64,000 nt of DNA from Rothia sp. P100 (GCF_023712425.1 NZ_JAMAYG010000001.1:744001-808000), one strand, 5' to 3'. Positions 29,017-38,842 are shown, counted from the first letter of the stretch. The notes: a model not told the origin generated them from the sequence alone. A program made the numbers and translations.

Positions 29017-31122
29017 CTAGCGATCACGTGTCTCGTTGGCGTCAAGGGCGGCGTCAGAAAGACGCTGCTGAATGAAGTATTGCATCAGGTAGCTACCCAA
29101 AACCACGCCCGATGCCATGGACAAGATGATTGCGATAGCTGCCACCATGCCAGGCAACCCGGTATCGGAGTTAGCCTCAACGGTGAAGAGATAGAGCCCA
29201 CGGAAGACCGAAAGACCGGGCAAAAGGAAAGTAAGAGCAGGCACATAGAATATAGCTGCCGGGGCATGTAAGCGATAGGCTAGATAGGTGCTCAGCAAAC
29301 CAATCACCAAGGCGGCAATAGCGGTATTAGCCCGCCCTGTTCCGGCACCAAAAGTATAACTATAGCCCTGATAGACCCAGAACCCGGCAGTAGCTATAGC
29401 CAAAACCCACAACAGGTTATCCCACCGAGCATGAGTGGTCACGGCAAAAGCCAGGGAAGCCACCATAAAGAAGGCATAACTAATCACGACCGGCGCCGGT
29501 TCAAACCGAGTTTGGGAAATATCCAGCTCCTCAACACCCAAAGCAGAGAGCACCGCCACCGCCGAAGCAAGCCCCACCACAATACCCAGAAAACTCATAC
29601 CGGTAGACACGAATTTGCCGGCAGCTGTGAGAGGAAAGCCGTTCAGTGCGTCCTGCACCGTAGAGACCAAACGTGCCGTGGGCAGCAACATGATGAGCCC
29701 TGCCGCCACAATGTGGGGGGCATTAAGGTGAAAACCCAGATGAGAGAAAACCGAAGTGTCATCAGAAATATAGATGGACGCAAAAGTCACCGTACCAGCG
29801 CCCACCGCCATGTTGAAGAAGCTGGGCATCTTGAGCTTAGAGATGAGGCGGCTCACCAGGTGAATCACCAAAAAGACCAGCCCCCCTACAGCCCCCGCTT
29901 CCCAGGAACCACCTAGAGCGAGGACGAGGCTGAAAGCTGCCGCCATATTTGCCAGCATAATAACCAGTGGCGAATAGGGTTTTTTGGCTGTATTGATCGA
30001 GTGCAGGCGGCGTTCAGCCTTGTGACGGGGCAGACCGCCAGCAGTAATATCGTGAATCAGCTTGTAAATATCGTCAAGGGAGGCGTAGTTCTCTGACCAG
30101 GAGCGAACCACGCGCATCACGGTGTGGCTGAAGCGCTCCTTGCTCGGAGAGGAGCGCTCTTTGGCAAGATCATTCAGGTTCAGAGCTCGCGTCTGATCAT
30201 CAATTTCATCAATGTCTGAGACGTAATTGATGATTACCGACTGGTTGGTGATATCGATTTCAACATCATCTAGCCCGTAGGCGGCACAGACAGCAACAAT
30301 GGCCGAATCAACGTCTATGGTGTCAGCGCCGTAGTGGAACATGGTTTCCGCCAGCCGCAGCGAAAAGTTCAGCACCTCACGGGCTTCTTCTTTTTCGCGG
30401 ACAAACTCAGCCCGACGAGAAGCAGCGGTAGCCAGAGCGAAGGGACGTTGCGCAAGACGAGCCACCCCACGCATGGGCTTAGTGAGCGACTGATCGGTGC
30501 TGACAAAAGATCTCAGCGTAGAACGCATCCGGCTAGGACGCTTAGGCGTGGTGCCGGTAAGGGGAAGCTGACCGGTGCCGGTGCCCGCAACCGATGGGTA
30601 GCTCGCCTGCTGTAACCCGGTGGTAAAAGCCTGTGCCTCTGTATCAGAAGAATTAGGTTGAGCAGCCGGTTTTTGAGCGGGGATGAGAGTCGTAGCCGGG
30701 CCAAAGGCCGAATCATGGGCCTGGTGCTCGGCTGGAGTGGCTACTTCGAAAGCTGAGGGGGCCTTCTTCACCACCTCAGCGGCAGGTGCTTCTGACTGCT
30801 GGGCTACTGCCTGGGACGGGGAAAAAGGGCTCCCGCTAGGATTCGTTGCCTCAGTGGTCGGTGGAACCAGGTGGGTGAGTGCATCGCGCAGTTTAGGATC
30901 ACGCACCTGAGAAAGGGAAACCACGGGGATTCCCCCGCCCCAGTTGCCAACGCCTGCCACCTGGGGGCTAGTATCAGCGGGCTTCTCTTGCTGCGGGACG
31001 CGAGGTAGCAGCCCGGTAGCACCAAAAGCACTCTCCTCGGGAGCAGCCGGCTCAGCTTTAACATCAAAGGCAGAGGTAGAAGGGTAGGCCTTTTGCTGCA
31101 AAACAGTGTTAGTGGGGTTCAC
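29017..31122 (-). CDS. ThrE-type threonine/serine exporter, copy 2, long N-terminus
   Basis: A 701-aa paralogue of the next gene. I start it at GTG 31122, preceded by AAGGAG; upstream in-frame codons look non-coding. About 200 residues of low-complexity Pro/Ala/Thr sequence precede the ThrE core, which begins LTKPMRGVARLAQRPFA and has [17 protein letters not shown] and some ten membrane helices. The motif YPSTSAF near the N-terminus recurs as YPSVAGTG before the core and as YPSTSAP in the sister protein, suggesting internal duplication. Both copies likely work on amino acid or peptide export. Confidence 0.86.
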   Translation of the reverse strand: MNPTNTVLQQKAYPSTSAFDVKAEPAAPEESAFGATGLLPRVPQQEKPADTSPQVAGVGNWGGGIPVVSLSQVRDPKLRDALTHLVPPTTEATNPSGSPFSPSQAVAQQSEAPAAEVVKKAPSAFEVATPAEHQAHDSAFGPATTLIPAQKPAAQPNSSDTEAQAFTTGLQQASYPSVAGTGTGQLPLTGTTPKRPSRMRSTLRSFVSTDQSLTKPMRGVARLAQRPFALATAASRRAEFVREKEEAREVLNFSLRLAETMFHYGADTIDVDSAIVAVCAAYGLDDVEIDITNQSVIINYVSDIDEIDDQTRALNLNDLAKERSSPSKERFSHTVMRVVRSWSENYASLDDIYKLIHDITAGGLPRHKAERRLHSINTAKKPYSPLVIMLANMAAAFSLVLALGGSWEAGAVGGLVFLVIHLVSRLISKLKMPSFFNMAVGAGTVTFASIYISDDTSVFSHLGFHLNAPHIVAAGLIMLLPTARLVSTVQDALNGFPLTAAGKFVSTGMSFLGIVVGLASAVAVLSALGVEELDISQTRFEPAPVVISYAFFMVASLAFAVTTHARWDNLLWVLAIATAGFWVYQGYSYTFGAGTGRANTAIAALVIGLLSTYLAYRLHAPAAIFYVPALTFLLPGLSVFRGLYLFTVEANSDTGLPGMVAAIAIILSMASGVVLGSYLMQYFIQQRLSDAALDANETRDR

Positions 31123-31148
31123 CGTGAGGTTACTCCTTCCTTCTCTGC

Positions 31149-31171
31149 GCTGATTCGCTGATTCGCTGATT
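31149..31171. repeat. tandem 8-bp repeat in the ThrE leader
   Basis: GCTGATTC is repeated three times (last copy one base short), ending about 27 bp upstream of the GTG start of the first ThrE gene. Confidence 0.75.
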
Positions 31172-31360
31172 ACAGATTCGCCGCAGTGGCAGGGGGGGGT
31201 AAAGAGGCGCGTAGAGGGTCCCAGTGGGCTGAGGCCACGCTCGCACTCGCTGCTGACCTTCTTGCTCAGACTCGCGAGCTCGCACCGGCAATTCACGCCA
31301 GCTCCGAGCCAGCAGGCGAGCTACGAGCTTGTCTCAGCCCAAACCCTACTAAACCTCTCT

Positions 31361-32461
31361 TTAGTAGAAGGGCTGGCCGGTCTTGCGTACCCAGAGCTGA
31401 CGCATGACCTTCTCAACCGAGGTGTTCCAGGCTTTGTACTTGACCGGTGAGATCACCTGGTCCCAGACACCCACATAGTCGATGACGTCCTTGGTGAAGG
31501 AGGTCTTGAAGAGGCCCAGACCGTAGTGGTGATGGTCCTTGTTCTTCAGCTGATCCTTGGGCGGGGTGCCACAGAAGTCGTAGCTGACGATGCCGTGTTC
31601 CTTCATGAGGTCGGTCAGAGCGGTCCACTGTACCTGGTGGGAGTCGCCGTACTGCTTGCGGCGGGGTTTGGAGCCGCCGTCCTTGTAGGTGCCCTTATCG
31701 CCGTAGTTAATGACGTATGCGCCCACGGAGGGTTCGCCGTCCTCATAGGTGAAGTAGAGGCGGCCCTGGCCGGCGTTGGCGAAGCTGGTCCAGAAGTCAC
31801 GGTAGTAGTCGTAGGAACGCAGGTGGACCTTGGCGTTACCCTGCCCCACGGTGTCCATGAGAGCGTACATCTTCTTCATGTTCTCATCGGTCAGCTCTAC
31901 TCGCTCGACTTTGCAGCCTTCGCGCAGGGAACGGCGCACCGCGTTACGGCCGCGGGATGAGAGAGATTTCAGAACGTCTTCTTCGCTCTTGTCGGTGGCG
32001 AGGATGGCGGTCGAATCGTTGGGCTGAATGTTCCAAGACTTCACCAGGCCACTCTTTGCCATGTAGGCGTTGATTTCATCGTTAGCGATGATGTCTGGCT
32101 CGATTTTGACGGCAAAAACGCCTAGCTTTTCGCGCTGGATGAATTCCTCGTTAGCTTCAAGGATTGCGGGGATTTCTTCAACACTGTTCACACCGGGGCC
32201 CTTGATCATGTACCAGATCTTGCCCAGGGCGGGCACGGCTTTCTCCAGGACCAGGTTGTAGCTGGCGAAGGGGGCAGGCTCACCGTTGATGATGGTGGTG
32301 CCTTCGTGGACGAGGTAGAGCGGCTTCCAGCCGTGCTTGGCTTTGACGGAGGCAAAGGAGGCAGACTGCAACAGGTTACCGCCACCGGGGCTAGCGGTAA
32401 CGTGCTCGTCCCAGGCTGCGATTTCTGCTTCGGTGGCGAAGCGTGCTGTGAATTCTCGCAA
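31361..32461 (-). CDS. FemX/FemAB-type peptidoglycan interpeptide-bridge aminoacyltransferase
   Basis: A 366-aa double-GNAT Fem-family enzyme. It opens FTARFATEAEIAAWDEHV, has the linker QSASFASVKAKHGWKP, the lipid II-handling region SSRGRNAVRRSLREGCKVE, a central substrate block DSHQVQWTALTDLMKEHG and a terminal FKTSFTKDVIDYVGVWD. Such enzymes add the first amino acids to the lysine of lipid II from aminoacyl-tRNA, which fits a lysine-type wall. TTG 32461 is the start, with GAGGGA just before it. It is alone between terminators. Confidence 0.9.
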   Translation of the reverse strand: MREFTARFATEAEIAAWDEHVTASPGGGNLLQSASFASVKAKHGWKPLYLVHEGTTIINGEPAPFASYNLVLEKAVPALGKIWYMIKGPGVNSVEEIPAILEANEEFIQREKLGVFAVKIEPDIIANDEINAYMAKSGLVKSWNIQPNDSTAILATDKSEEDVLKSLSSRGRNAVRRSLREGCKVERVELTDENMKKMYALMDTVGQGNAKVHLRSYDYYRDFWTSFANAGQGRLYFTYEDGEPSVGAYVINYGDKGTYKDGGSKPRRKQYGDSHQVQWTALTDLMKEHGIVSYDFCGTPPKDQLKNKDHHHYGLGLFKTSFTKDVIDYVGVWDQVISPVKYKAWNTSVEKVMRQLWVRKTGQPFY

Positions 32462-32815
32462 GGTCCCTCTTTTTCTGTGGTGCGCGGTGGCGCATGAATT
32501 GGGTTTCAGCTTTACAGTCTATCGACTTAGCCCCCACCTATGCACCCTATCTCTACGTGAGATACGCCGGCACACCCGGCGTCCTGGGGTAGTCCAGTGC
32601 TCTGCCTGACCATAAAGGGCATAAAAATGGCTCCCACCGCACTAGACGGTGAGAGCCATGTAAGACTCCCAAGTCTTATCTACCTGGCGTCGATTAATCG
32701 GCGTCGTGATGAGTCAGAGAGTCACCGCGCGGTGACCTAAGAGCTGACGAATGTGGTGAGGTGAGCGGAGCGAACTGCCGCTACTGACCACCACAACGCA
32801 CGGCTAAATCTCTAC
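32462..32815. other. spacer between femX and ptsH
   Basis: No gene is seen. It holds the ptsH terminator at 32627-32659, the femX promoter region, and at 32697-32713 a near copy of the ptsH stop region (TCGGCGTCGTG in both). Confidence 0.5.
32627..32659 (-). terminator. terminator of the fructose PTS operon
   Basis: ATGGCTCCCACCG and CGGTGAGAGCCAT pair with one mismatch around CACTAGA; the minus strand continues TTTTTATG. It is 157 bp beyond the ptsH stop. Confidence 0.85.
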
Positions 32816-33094
32816 TTATTCGGCGTCGTGGTCAGTCTCAAGAATCTTGACCAGGGTTTCGAGTGCTTCATCAGCGCCTTCGCCCTCTGCACGCAGAACG
32901 ACCTTGTCGCCGTGCTTGGCGCCCAGTGACATTAGTGAGAGGATTGACGCTGCGTCCATTGCCTCGTCTGCGGGTTCACCCTCAGCTGCGATGGTGACCT
33001 CAACGGGGAGGTCGCCTGCTGCTTCAGCGAAGATCGCTGCGGGACGTGCGTGCAAGCCTACGCGGCTTGCAATGGTGGCAATACGTTCTGCCAT
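32816..33094 (-). CDS. ptsH: phosphocarrier protein HPr
   Basis: From ATG 33094 (AAGGAG upstream) the product is 92 aa. The phosphorylated His is in SRVGLHARPAA, and the regulatory serine site is seen in AASILSLMSLGAKHGD. HPr passes phosphate from Enzyme I to the fructose EIIA. It is the last gene of the operon. A longer in-frame reading to 33136 is not supported. Confidence 0.96.
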   Translation of the reverse strand: MAERIATIASRVGLHARPAAIFAEAAGDLPVEVTIAAEGEPADEAMDAASILSLMSLGAKHGDKVVLRAEGEGADEALETLVKILETDHDAE

Positions 33095-33153
33095 GGTGTT
33101 CTCCTTAGACGGGAAAGAAGGTGGATTGTTCTCCACTATTGAGTCTAGAACAG

Positions 33154-33179
33154 GGTAAACACGTTTTTGCGTGTTTACC
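33154..33179 (-). other. ptsI-ptsH intercistronic hairpin
   Basis: A perfect 10-bp stem (GGTAAACACG with CGTGTTTACC, six-base loop) lies between ptsI and ptsH without a U-tract after it. It may be a processing or stability element that raises HPr over Enzyme I. Confidence 0.55.
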
Positions 33180-33220
33180 GCTTGTTTCAGTGTGATTTAT
33201 CGAAGAGCAAACAGTAGCTC

Positions 33221-34918
33221 TTAGAGACCTAGCTCATCAAGGATGGGCAGTTCGGAGCGGGCTGCAGCCTTAGCTTCTGCAGAGGAAATCTCTGACAGTG
33301 CCTTGACAGCAATCTGCTGGGCCTTCTCGCGTGTTACTGACTTGAGAACTGCTGATACAGCAGCCATCGCGCCAGCATTCATGGAAAGGGTGTCAACACC
33401 CAGACCGACCAGAACAACCGCCAGGGCAGGATCAGCTGCAGCTTCACCACAGACCGAGACGTACTTCTTGGTGCCAGCGGTGGTTGATGCGCGCTGAGCG
33501 CCTTCAACGGTCAGCTTGATCATCTTAAGGACGGCGGGCTGCCAGGGGTTGTTGAGGTGCGCCAGATCGCCCAGGAGACGGTCTGCTGCCATGGTGTACT
33601 GGGTCAGGTCGTTGGTACCGATAGACACGAAGTCAACTTCACCCAGAATCGCTTCAGCGTTAACGGCTGCTGCGGGGGTCTCAACCATGACACCGCGGGG
33701 CTTGAGGCCTACCTCATCCAGCATGTTCTTGAAGTTACGCGCTTCACTGGTGGTTGAGATCATGGGTGCCATGACCCAGATGTCAGCGTCTGAATCGTCA
33801 GATGCTGCCTTAATGGCTTCAAGCTGGCGGGTGAGGACGCCGGGAACGGTCCAGTCGGTGCGGAAACCGCGTACACCCAGAGCGGGGTTCTCTTCTTCTT
33901 TGGTGTTGAGGAAGGGCAGGGGCTTATCTGCGCCGGCGTCCAGGGTGCGGACTACGATGTGCTGGCCGGGGAAAGCGTCAAAGACTGCCTTGTAGCTGGC
34001 GGTCTGAGTTTCGACGGAAGGTTCTCTGTCGTGACCCAGGAAGCCGAACTCGGTGCGTAGCAGGCCAACGCCCTCTGCCTTAAGGCCGGCTGCCTTCTCA
34101 GCGCTCTTGCCGTCGCCGACGTTAGCGTAGAGGGGAACGGCGCTGCCGTCAGCCATCACACCGTGACCGTCGAAGTCGGGCAGTTCTTTACGATTGGCAT
34201 ACTTCTCTGCCAACTCGCGGTGAGCTTCGGTGACCTCGGTTTCAACAAGACCCGCGTTGGAGTCAACGTAGACCTCGGTACCCACTGGAATCTCGGTTAC
34301 ACCCTTAGCCGCAACGATAGCGGGCAGACCAAGACCGCGCGCCAGAATAGCGGTGTGTGCCTGGGGGCCGCCGTCGGAGGTAATCAGAGCGATAACCTGC
34401 TTGGGGTCCAGGGTAGCGGTATCGGCCGGTGCCAGGTCAATAGCTGCCAGGATGAAGGGCTCAGCAGAAACCGGAATGCCGGGTGCCTGCTGGCCGGTCA
34501 GCTCAGCAACGATGCGGGCGCGGACGTCGTGAATATCGGTGACGCGCTCTGCCATGTAGCCACCCAGGGCTGCCATCTGATCTGCAAATGAGGAGGCAGC
34601 TTCCCACACGGCCAGCTCAGGTGCCTTGTCCTGGGTCTCAACGAGCTTGATAGCGCTCTTGAGCAGGGCGCGGTCGGTTGCCATCTGAGAGGTTGACTTG
34701 AGCACTGCCTTGCCGTCGCGGCCAGCATGCTCAGCACGCTCCAGCAGACCGTTCTTAACGGCTTCTGCTGCTGCCTTGATACGTTCAGCAGCTGCCTCAG
34801 GTGTCTCATCGGGTGAGAGCTTCAAAGAGGTTGAAGGTGCCTTGATGGGATCAGGCATCTGGAGTACTTTGCCGATGACGCGTCCAGCGTAGACGCCAAC
34901 ACCGTTATAGGTGGTCAT
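33221..34918 (-). CDS. ptsI: PTS Enzyme I
   Basis: A 565-aa phosphoenolpyruvate-protein phosphotransferase. The phospho-His is in GGPQAHTAILARGLGLPAIV (about residue 188); the PEP-binding barrel has LLRTEFGFLG, the RTLDAGADK block and the terminal VCGEAAADP region. ATG 34918 is chosen because it starts the conserved MTTYNGVGV and has AAAGGAAA upstream. It transfers phosphate from PEP to HPr and is the fourth gene of the fru operon. Confidence 0.96.
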   Translation of the reverse strand: MTTYNGVGVYAGRVIGKVLQMPDPIKAPSTSLKLSPDETPEAAAERIKAAAEAVKNGLLERAEHAGRDGKAVLKSTSQMATDRALLKSAIKLVETQDKAPELAVWEAASSFADQMAALGGYMAERVTDIHDVRARIVAELTGQQAPGIPVSAEPFILAAIDLAPADTATLDPKQVIALITSDGGPQAHTAILARGLGLPAIVAAKGVTEIPVGTEVYVDSNAGLVETEVTEAHRELAEKYANRKELPDFDGHGVMADGSAVPLYANVGDGKSAEKAAGLKAEGVGLLRTEFGFLGHDREPSVETQTASYKAVFDAFPGQHIVVRTLDAGADKPLPFLNTKEEENPALGVRGFRTDWTVPGVLTRQLEAIKAASDDSDADIWVMAPMISTTSEARNFKNMLDEVGLKPRGVMVETPAAAVNAEAILGEVDFVSIGTNDLTQYTMAADRLLGDLAHLNNPWQPAVLKMIKLTVEGAQRASTTAGTKKYVSVCGEAAADPALAVVLVGLGVDTLSMNAGAMAAVSAVLKSVTREKAQQIAVKALSEISSAEAKAAARSELPILDELGL

Positions 34919-34960
34919 ACGATTTCCTTTGTTAGACCTCAAAAGAGAGTGATTATGTGT

Positions 34961-36955
34961 TTATGCGGCGACGGGTTCTTCGGTCTTCTTTGATGAAAGA
35001 GACTTCAGAATGATGTATATGAAAGCTGACACTACCGTACCTGCAAGCGCTGCCACAAGGAACATTACGGGGTTGTCCACCAGGGCGATAATCCAGACGC
35101 CACCGTGCGGCGCGGGCGAAGCCACGCCACTGCCCATAGCGATAGCACCGGCAACCGCGGCACCCACCATAGAAGAGGGGATTACACGCAGCGGGTCAGC
35201 GGTAGCAAAGGGGATAGCGCCTTCTGAGATGAAGGATGCACCCAGCAGCCAGGCTGCCTTACCGTTTTCGCGTTCGGGGGCGGTGAAGAGCTTGGGGCGC
35301 AGGGCGGTTGCCAGCGCCATAGCGAGCGGGGGTACCATACCTGAGATGATGACTGTTGCCATGACTTCCTGGCTTGCCTGAGTACCGGATGCAAGGCCTG
35401 CAGTCGCAAAGAGGTAGGCTGCCTTATTGACGGGGCCGCCAAGGTCAAAGCCCATCATGGCACCTAGAATGAGGCCCAAAACGATAGCTGAGGTGCCGGT
35501 CATGCCGTTGAGCCAGTTCTCCAGTGAGGAGGTAACCCAGGCCAGGGGGCCGCCGAGCAGGAAGAACATGAGGCCACCGGCAAAGAGGGTAGCCACCAAA
35601 GGAGTAACCACCACAGGCATCATGGATGCCAACCAGCGGGGCAGCTTCAGCAGTGAGAGCCAGTAGGCACACAGACCGGCGAGCAGACCGGCAACGATAC
35701 CGCCTAAGAAGCCCCCACCCACCAGAACAGCGACTGAACCGGCGATAAAGCCGGGAGCAATACCGGGGCGGGACGCCAGACCGTAAGCGATGAAGGCAGC
35801 AAGGATGGGAACCATAGCACCCAGACCAAAACCACCGATGGTGTGCAGGGCCGCACCCAGGTAGAGGCTGAGCGGGGTATCGCCCAGGTTGGTCAGTGAG
35901 GCACCTTCAAGGATGGCGGCGGGATCGACGTCACCCAGGTTAGGCATAGTGATTGCTTCAAGCATGAAGCCAATGGCAAGAATAATACCGCCAGCTGCCA
36001 CGAAGGGAATCATGTAAGAGACACCGGTCATCAGTGCCTTGTAGATGCGTGAACCCCAAGAACCGTCCGTTGAAGCGGTCTCCTCTGAATCGGTAGCACC
36101 GGCAACCACTCGCTTACCTGAGGGGTTATCGGCCTCGCGCAGGGCTTCTTCAATCATGACCTTGGGCTCATCAATACCGCGCTTCACGGACGACTCGATG
36201 TAAGGCTTGCCGGCAAAACGCTCGCGTCCACGCACGGGCAGGGCAACGGCGAAGACCACAGCATCGGCTTCATCAATTTCAGCCTGAGTGAGCTTCTCTC
36301 CACCGGATGAGCCCTGGGGCTCAACCTTGAAGTCGTAGCCCATTTCTTCAGCGGCGTACTTAAGGCCGTCAGCTGCCATGTAAGTGTGAGCGATGCCGGT
36401 GGGGCAGTTGGTCACAGCCACAATCTTCTTGCGGGCGGGCTCTCCGGCAGCAGGAGCTGCCACTGAGGCGGCAGGAGCTGCAGCAGCAGGCTCAGCCTTC
36501 TCGCGCAAACCCAGTGCTTCTTCAACCAACACAACTACCTCATCGCGAGTCTTAGCTTCGCGCAAAGCGGTCGTAAAGCTCTTCTTCATGAGAGAGCGAG
36601 CCATCTTTGAAAGAATCTTCAGATGCGCCTCATCACCATCAGCGGGAGCTGCAATGAAGAAAATCAGGTCGGCCGCGCCGTCCTTAGCACCGAAGTCAAC
36701 ACCGGGTGCAGGGCGAGCCATCGCCAGGGTCGGTTCGGTAACGGCCTCGCTGCGGCAGTGCGGAATCGCAATGCCGCCGGGAATACCGGTGTCGGTCTTT
36801 TCTTCGCGCGCACGGGCCGCGGCGTAGAGGGTTTCAAAGTCGGTGGCCCGACCAGCGTTGACAACCGCCTGCGTCAGATGCTTAATAACATCAAAGCGGG
36901 AATCGCCTAGGTTCTCATCCAGGGTGATGAGATTCGCGGTGATAAGAGCAGACAT
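34961..36955 (-). CDS. fruA: PTS fructose transporter, EIIABC fusion
   Basis: A 664-aa three-domain permease. EIIA (about 1-150) has phospho-His in GGIAIPHCRSEAV; EIIB (about 178-275) has the Cys of VAVTNCPTGIAHTYMAADGL-type loop; EIIC (about 310-650) has nine or so membrane segments. An Ala/Pro-rich linker joins A and B. It imports fructose as fructose 1-phosphate, the substrate of the upstream-encoded FruK. Start ATG follows AAGGAGGAG. Confidence 0.95.
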   Translation of the reverse strand: MSALITANLITLDENLGDSRFDVIKHLTQAVVNAGRATDFETLYAAARAREEKTDTGIPGGIAIPHCRSEAVTEPTLAMARPAPGVDFGAKDGAADLIFFIAAPADGDEAHLKILSKMARSLMKKSFTTALREAKTRDEVVVLVEEALGLREKAEPAAAAPAASVAAPAAGEPARKKIVAVTNCPTGIAHTYMAADGLKYAAEEMGYDFKVEPQGSSGGEKLTQAEIDEADAVVFAVALPVRGRERFAGKPYIESSVKRGIDEPKVMIEEALREADNPSGKRVVAGATDSEETASTDGSWGSRIYKALMTGVSYMIPFVAAGGIILAIGFMLEAITMPNLGDVDPAAILEGASLTNLGDTPLSLYLGAALHTIGGFGLGAMVPILAAFIAYGLASRPGIAPGFIAGSVAVLVGGGFLGGIVAGLLAGLCAYWLSLLKLPRWLASMMPVVVTPLVATLFAGGLMFFLLGGPLAWVTSSLENWLNGMTGTSAIVLGLILGAMMGFDLGGPVNKAAYLFATAGLASGTQASQEVMATVIISGMVPPLAMALATALRPKLFTAPERENGKAAWLLGASFISEGAIPFATADPLRVIPSSMVGAAVAGAIAMGSGVASPAPHGGVWIIALVDNPVMFLVAALAGTVVSAFIYIILKSLSSKKTEEPVAA

Positions 36956-37072
36956 GTGCTCCTCCTTGGGAGTCTAAAGATACTCAAAGCGCCAACCGCC
37001 CGTTTCCCACCTATGCGGGCACCTATCACGGGTTGAGGGCAGGTGTGTGGTTGATAGGTTAAAACTTATAGT

Positions 37073-38035
37073 TTAGAAATCCAACTGACGCAGGGTAACC
37101 GCGTCGGGAGTGGTGGATTCTAGAGTGGGCACCTGAGTTCCCGGCAGGGACGCCGCGGCGGAACCATGTGCAACCGCTTGCACCAGGCAGTCGGGCAGGG
37201 TCTTGCCCTGCTCGTGGGCAATCAGGAAGCCGGCCAGAGAGCAGTCGCCCGCACCTACGGTTGAACGAACCTTCACTGGGGCGTGCACTGCGTGCCATGC
37301 ACCGTCCTTGGTCACCAGAACCGCGCCGTTACCACCCAGGGTTGCCAGCACCATCTCGACACCGCGGTCTACCAGTTCCTTGGCGGTGCGGGCGGTCAGT
37401 TCGGGGCTATCTTCTAGCTCATCTGCCATCTCAAGTTTGCCTACCAGTTCAGCCAGTTCTTCTGAGTTGGGCTTGATGAGATTAGGCATGCCGTCTAGGC
37501 CAACCAGCGCATCGCGCAGGGCTACACCTGAGGTGTCCACAGCGATACGGGGAGCTTTTTCACCCAGGGATTCACGGATGGAGCGCCCCACCACGGCGTA
37601 GTAGTCACCGGGGACGCCAGCGGGCAGGGAGCCTGCCAGCACCAGCCAGCTGGCATCAATGGTTTCTTTAATCATCAGACGGGTCAGCTGCTGCTGGGCA
37701 ACATCGTTCAGAGGTTCACCCGGAGCGTTGATCTTGGTGGTGGTGCCATCAGGCTCAACCACGGTGATGTTTGAACGGATAGGGCTGCCGATGGGCATGT
37801 TTACGAAGGGAACCTCGGCCTCTTTGAGGCTGGCCAGCACGGGGTCTTCGTTATCTCCGGGCAACACAGCTATAGTCTCAAAGCCAGAGATAGTGAGCGC
37901 ACGAGCGATATTGACGCCCTTGCCGCCGGGATCGGACGCCGCGGCCACGGCGCGCTGCACGGCACCGCGCTTGATCTCGTGTTCAAGTTCAACGGTGCGG
38001 TCCATACTGGGGTTAGCGGTTAGTGTGACGATCAT
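37073..38035 (-). CDS. fruK: 1-phosphofructokinase
   Basis: A 320-aa PfkB-family sugar kinase. It begins MIVTLTANPSMDRTVEL; the sugar-binding GG is in SDPGGKGVNIARAL and the catalytic anion-hole/base motif is STVGAGDCSLAGFL near residue 245. It converts fructose 1-phosphate to fructose 1,6-bisphosphate. The gene overlaps fruR by 4 bp (ATGA), so translation is coupled. Confidence 0.95.
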   Translation of the reverse strand: MIVTLTANPSMDRTVELEHEIKRGAVQRAVAAASDPGGKGVNIARALTISGFETIAVLPGDNEDPVLASLKEAEVPFVNMPIGSPIRSNITVVEPDGTTTKINAPGEPLNDVAQQQLTRLMIKETIDASWLVLAGSLPAGVPGDYYAVVGRSIRESLGEKAPRIAVDTSGVALRDALVGLDGMPNLIKPNSEELAELVGKLEMADELEDSPELTARTAKELVDRGVEMVLATLGGNGAVLVTKDGAWHAVHAPVKVRSTVGAGDCSLAGFLIAHEQGKTLPDCLVQAVAHGSAAASLPGTQVPTLESTTPDAVTLRQLDF

Positions 38036-38823
38036 GCGATCAGTACCTCTACGTTAGATTCTTCAAGCGCCTCAGCAAGCTTGCCCTCGGGCGCGCTGTC
38101 GGTGATAAGCGTGTCTACATCTTCAAGCCCGGCGAAGCGCACCAGGGATTCCTGGCCAAACTTGGCAGAGTCACAGAGAAGCACTACACGGCGGGCAGAC
38201 TTAACGATGGCAGTTTTAACGATTGCCTCGTTAAGACCTGGGGTGCTGAGGCCGAACTCGGGGTCCAGGCCATTGACACCAATGAAAGCGATATCGGGGC
38301 GGATGGTCGCAAAGTGGTCAGCCGCCCGAGTGCCTACAGCGGCCCAGGTCATCTTGCGCAACTGCCCACCCACCATATCGAGCACGATACCATCAGCCTC
38401 AGCCAGCTTCACCGCGATGTGAAGGGCGTGAGTGATAATCAGACGGTCAGCACCAGATTTGAGGGAGAAGTCGCTAGCAGCAATACGGTCTGCCAAGATT
38501 TCGATGGTCGTACCTGCGTCCAGCACCACGGCCCCGGCATCCGAATCGCGCAAGAGCTCGTAGGCTCGCATAGCGATTTTTTGCTTTTCGGGGGTATTCA
38601 TATTTTGGCGCAGGGCGATGGAGGATTCTACCGAGGTCGACTGCTCAACCGTCACCGCGCCGCCGTGTACTCGGCGCAACTTACCATCGGCTTCAAGCGC
38701 TGCTAGGTCACGGCGGACAGTTTCCATCGTGACTTCGTAGCGGCGAGCCAGGTCAGCGCCATTGACACGGCGGGCAGAGGCTACGAGCTTCGCAATCTCG
38801 GCACGTCGTTCTTCAGCGAACAT
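38032..38823 (-). CDS. fruR: DeoR-family regulator of the fructose operon
   Basis: A 263-aa repressor. The N-terminal helix-turn-helix is RRAEIAKLVASARRVNGADL plus YEVTMETVRRDLAALE; the C-terminal sugar-phosphate-binding domain has DAGTTIEILADRI and GVNGLDPEFGLSTP. It leads the operon and presumably represses it until fructose 1-phosphate or a related sugar phosphate binds. The ATG has AAGGTG upstream. Confidence 0.92.
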   Translation of the reverse strand: MFAEERRAEIAKLVASARRVNGADLARRYEVTMETVRRDLAALEADGKLRRVHGGAVTVEQSTSVESSIALRQNMNTPEKQKIAMRAYELLRDSDAGAVVLDAGTTIEILADRIAASDFSLKSGADRLIITHALHIAVKLAEADGIVLDMVGGQLRKMTWAAVGTRAADHFATIRPDIAFIGVNGLDPEFGLSTPGLNEAIVKTAIVKSARRVVLLCDSAKFGQESLVRFAGLEDVDTLITDSAPEGKLAEALEESNVEVLIA

Positions 38824-38842
38824 GTGTTCATCACCTTAAAAA

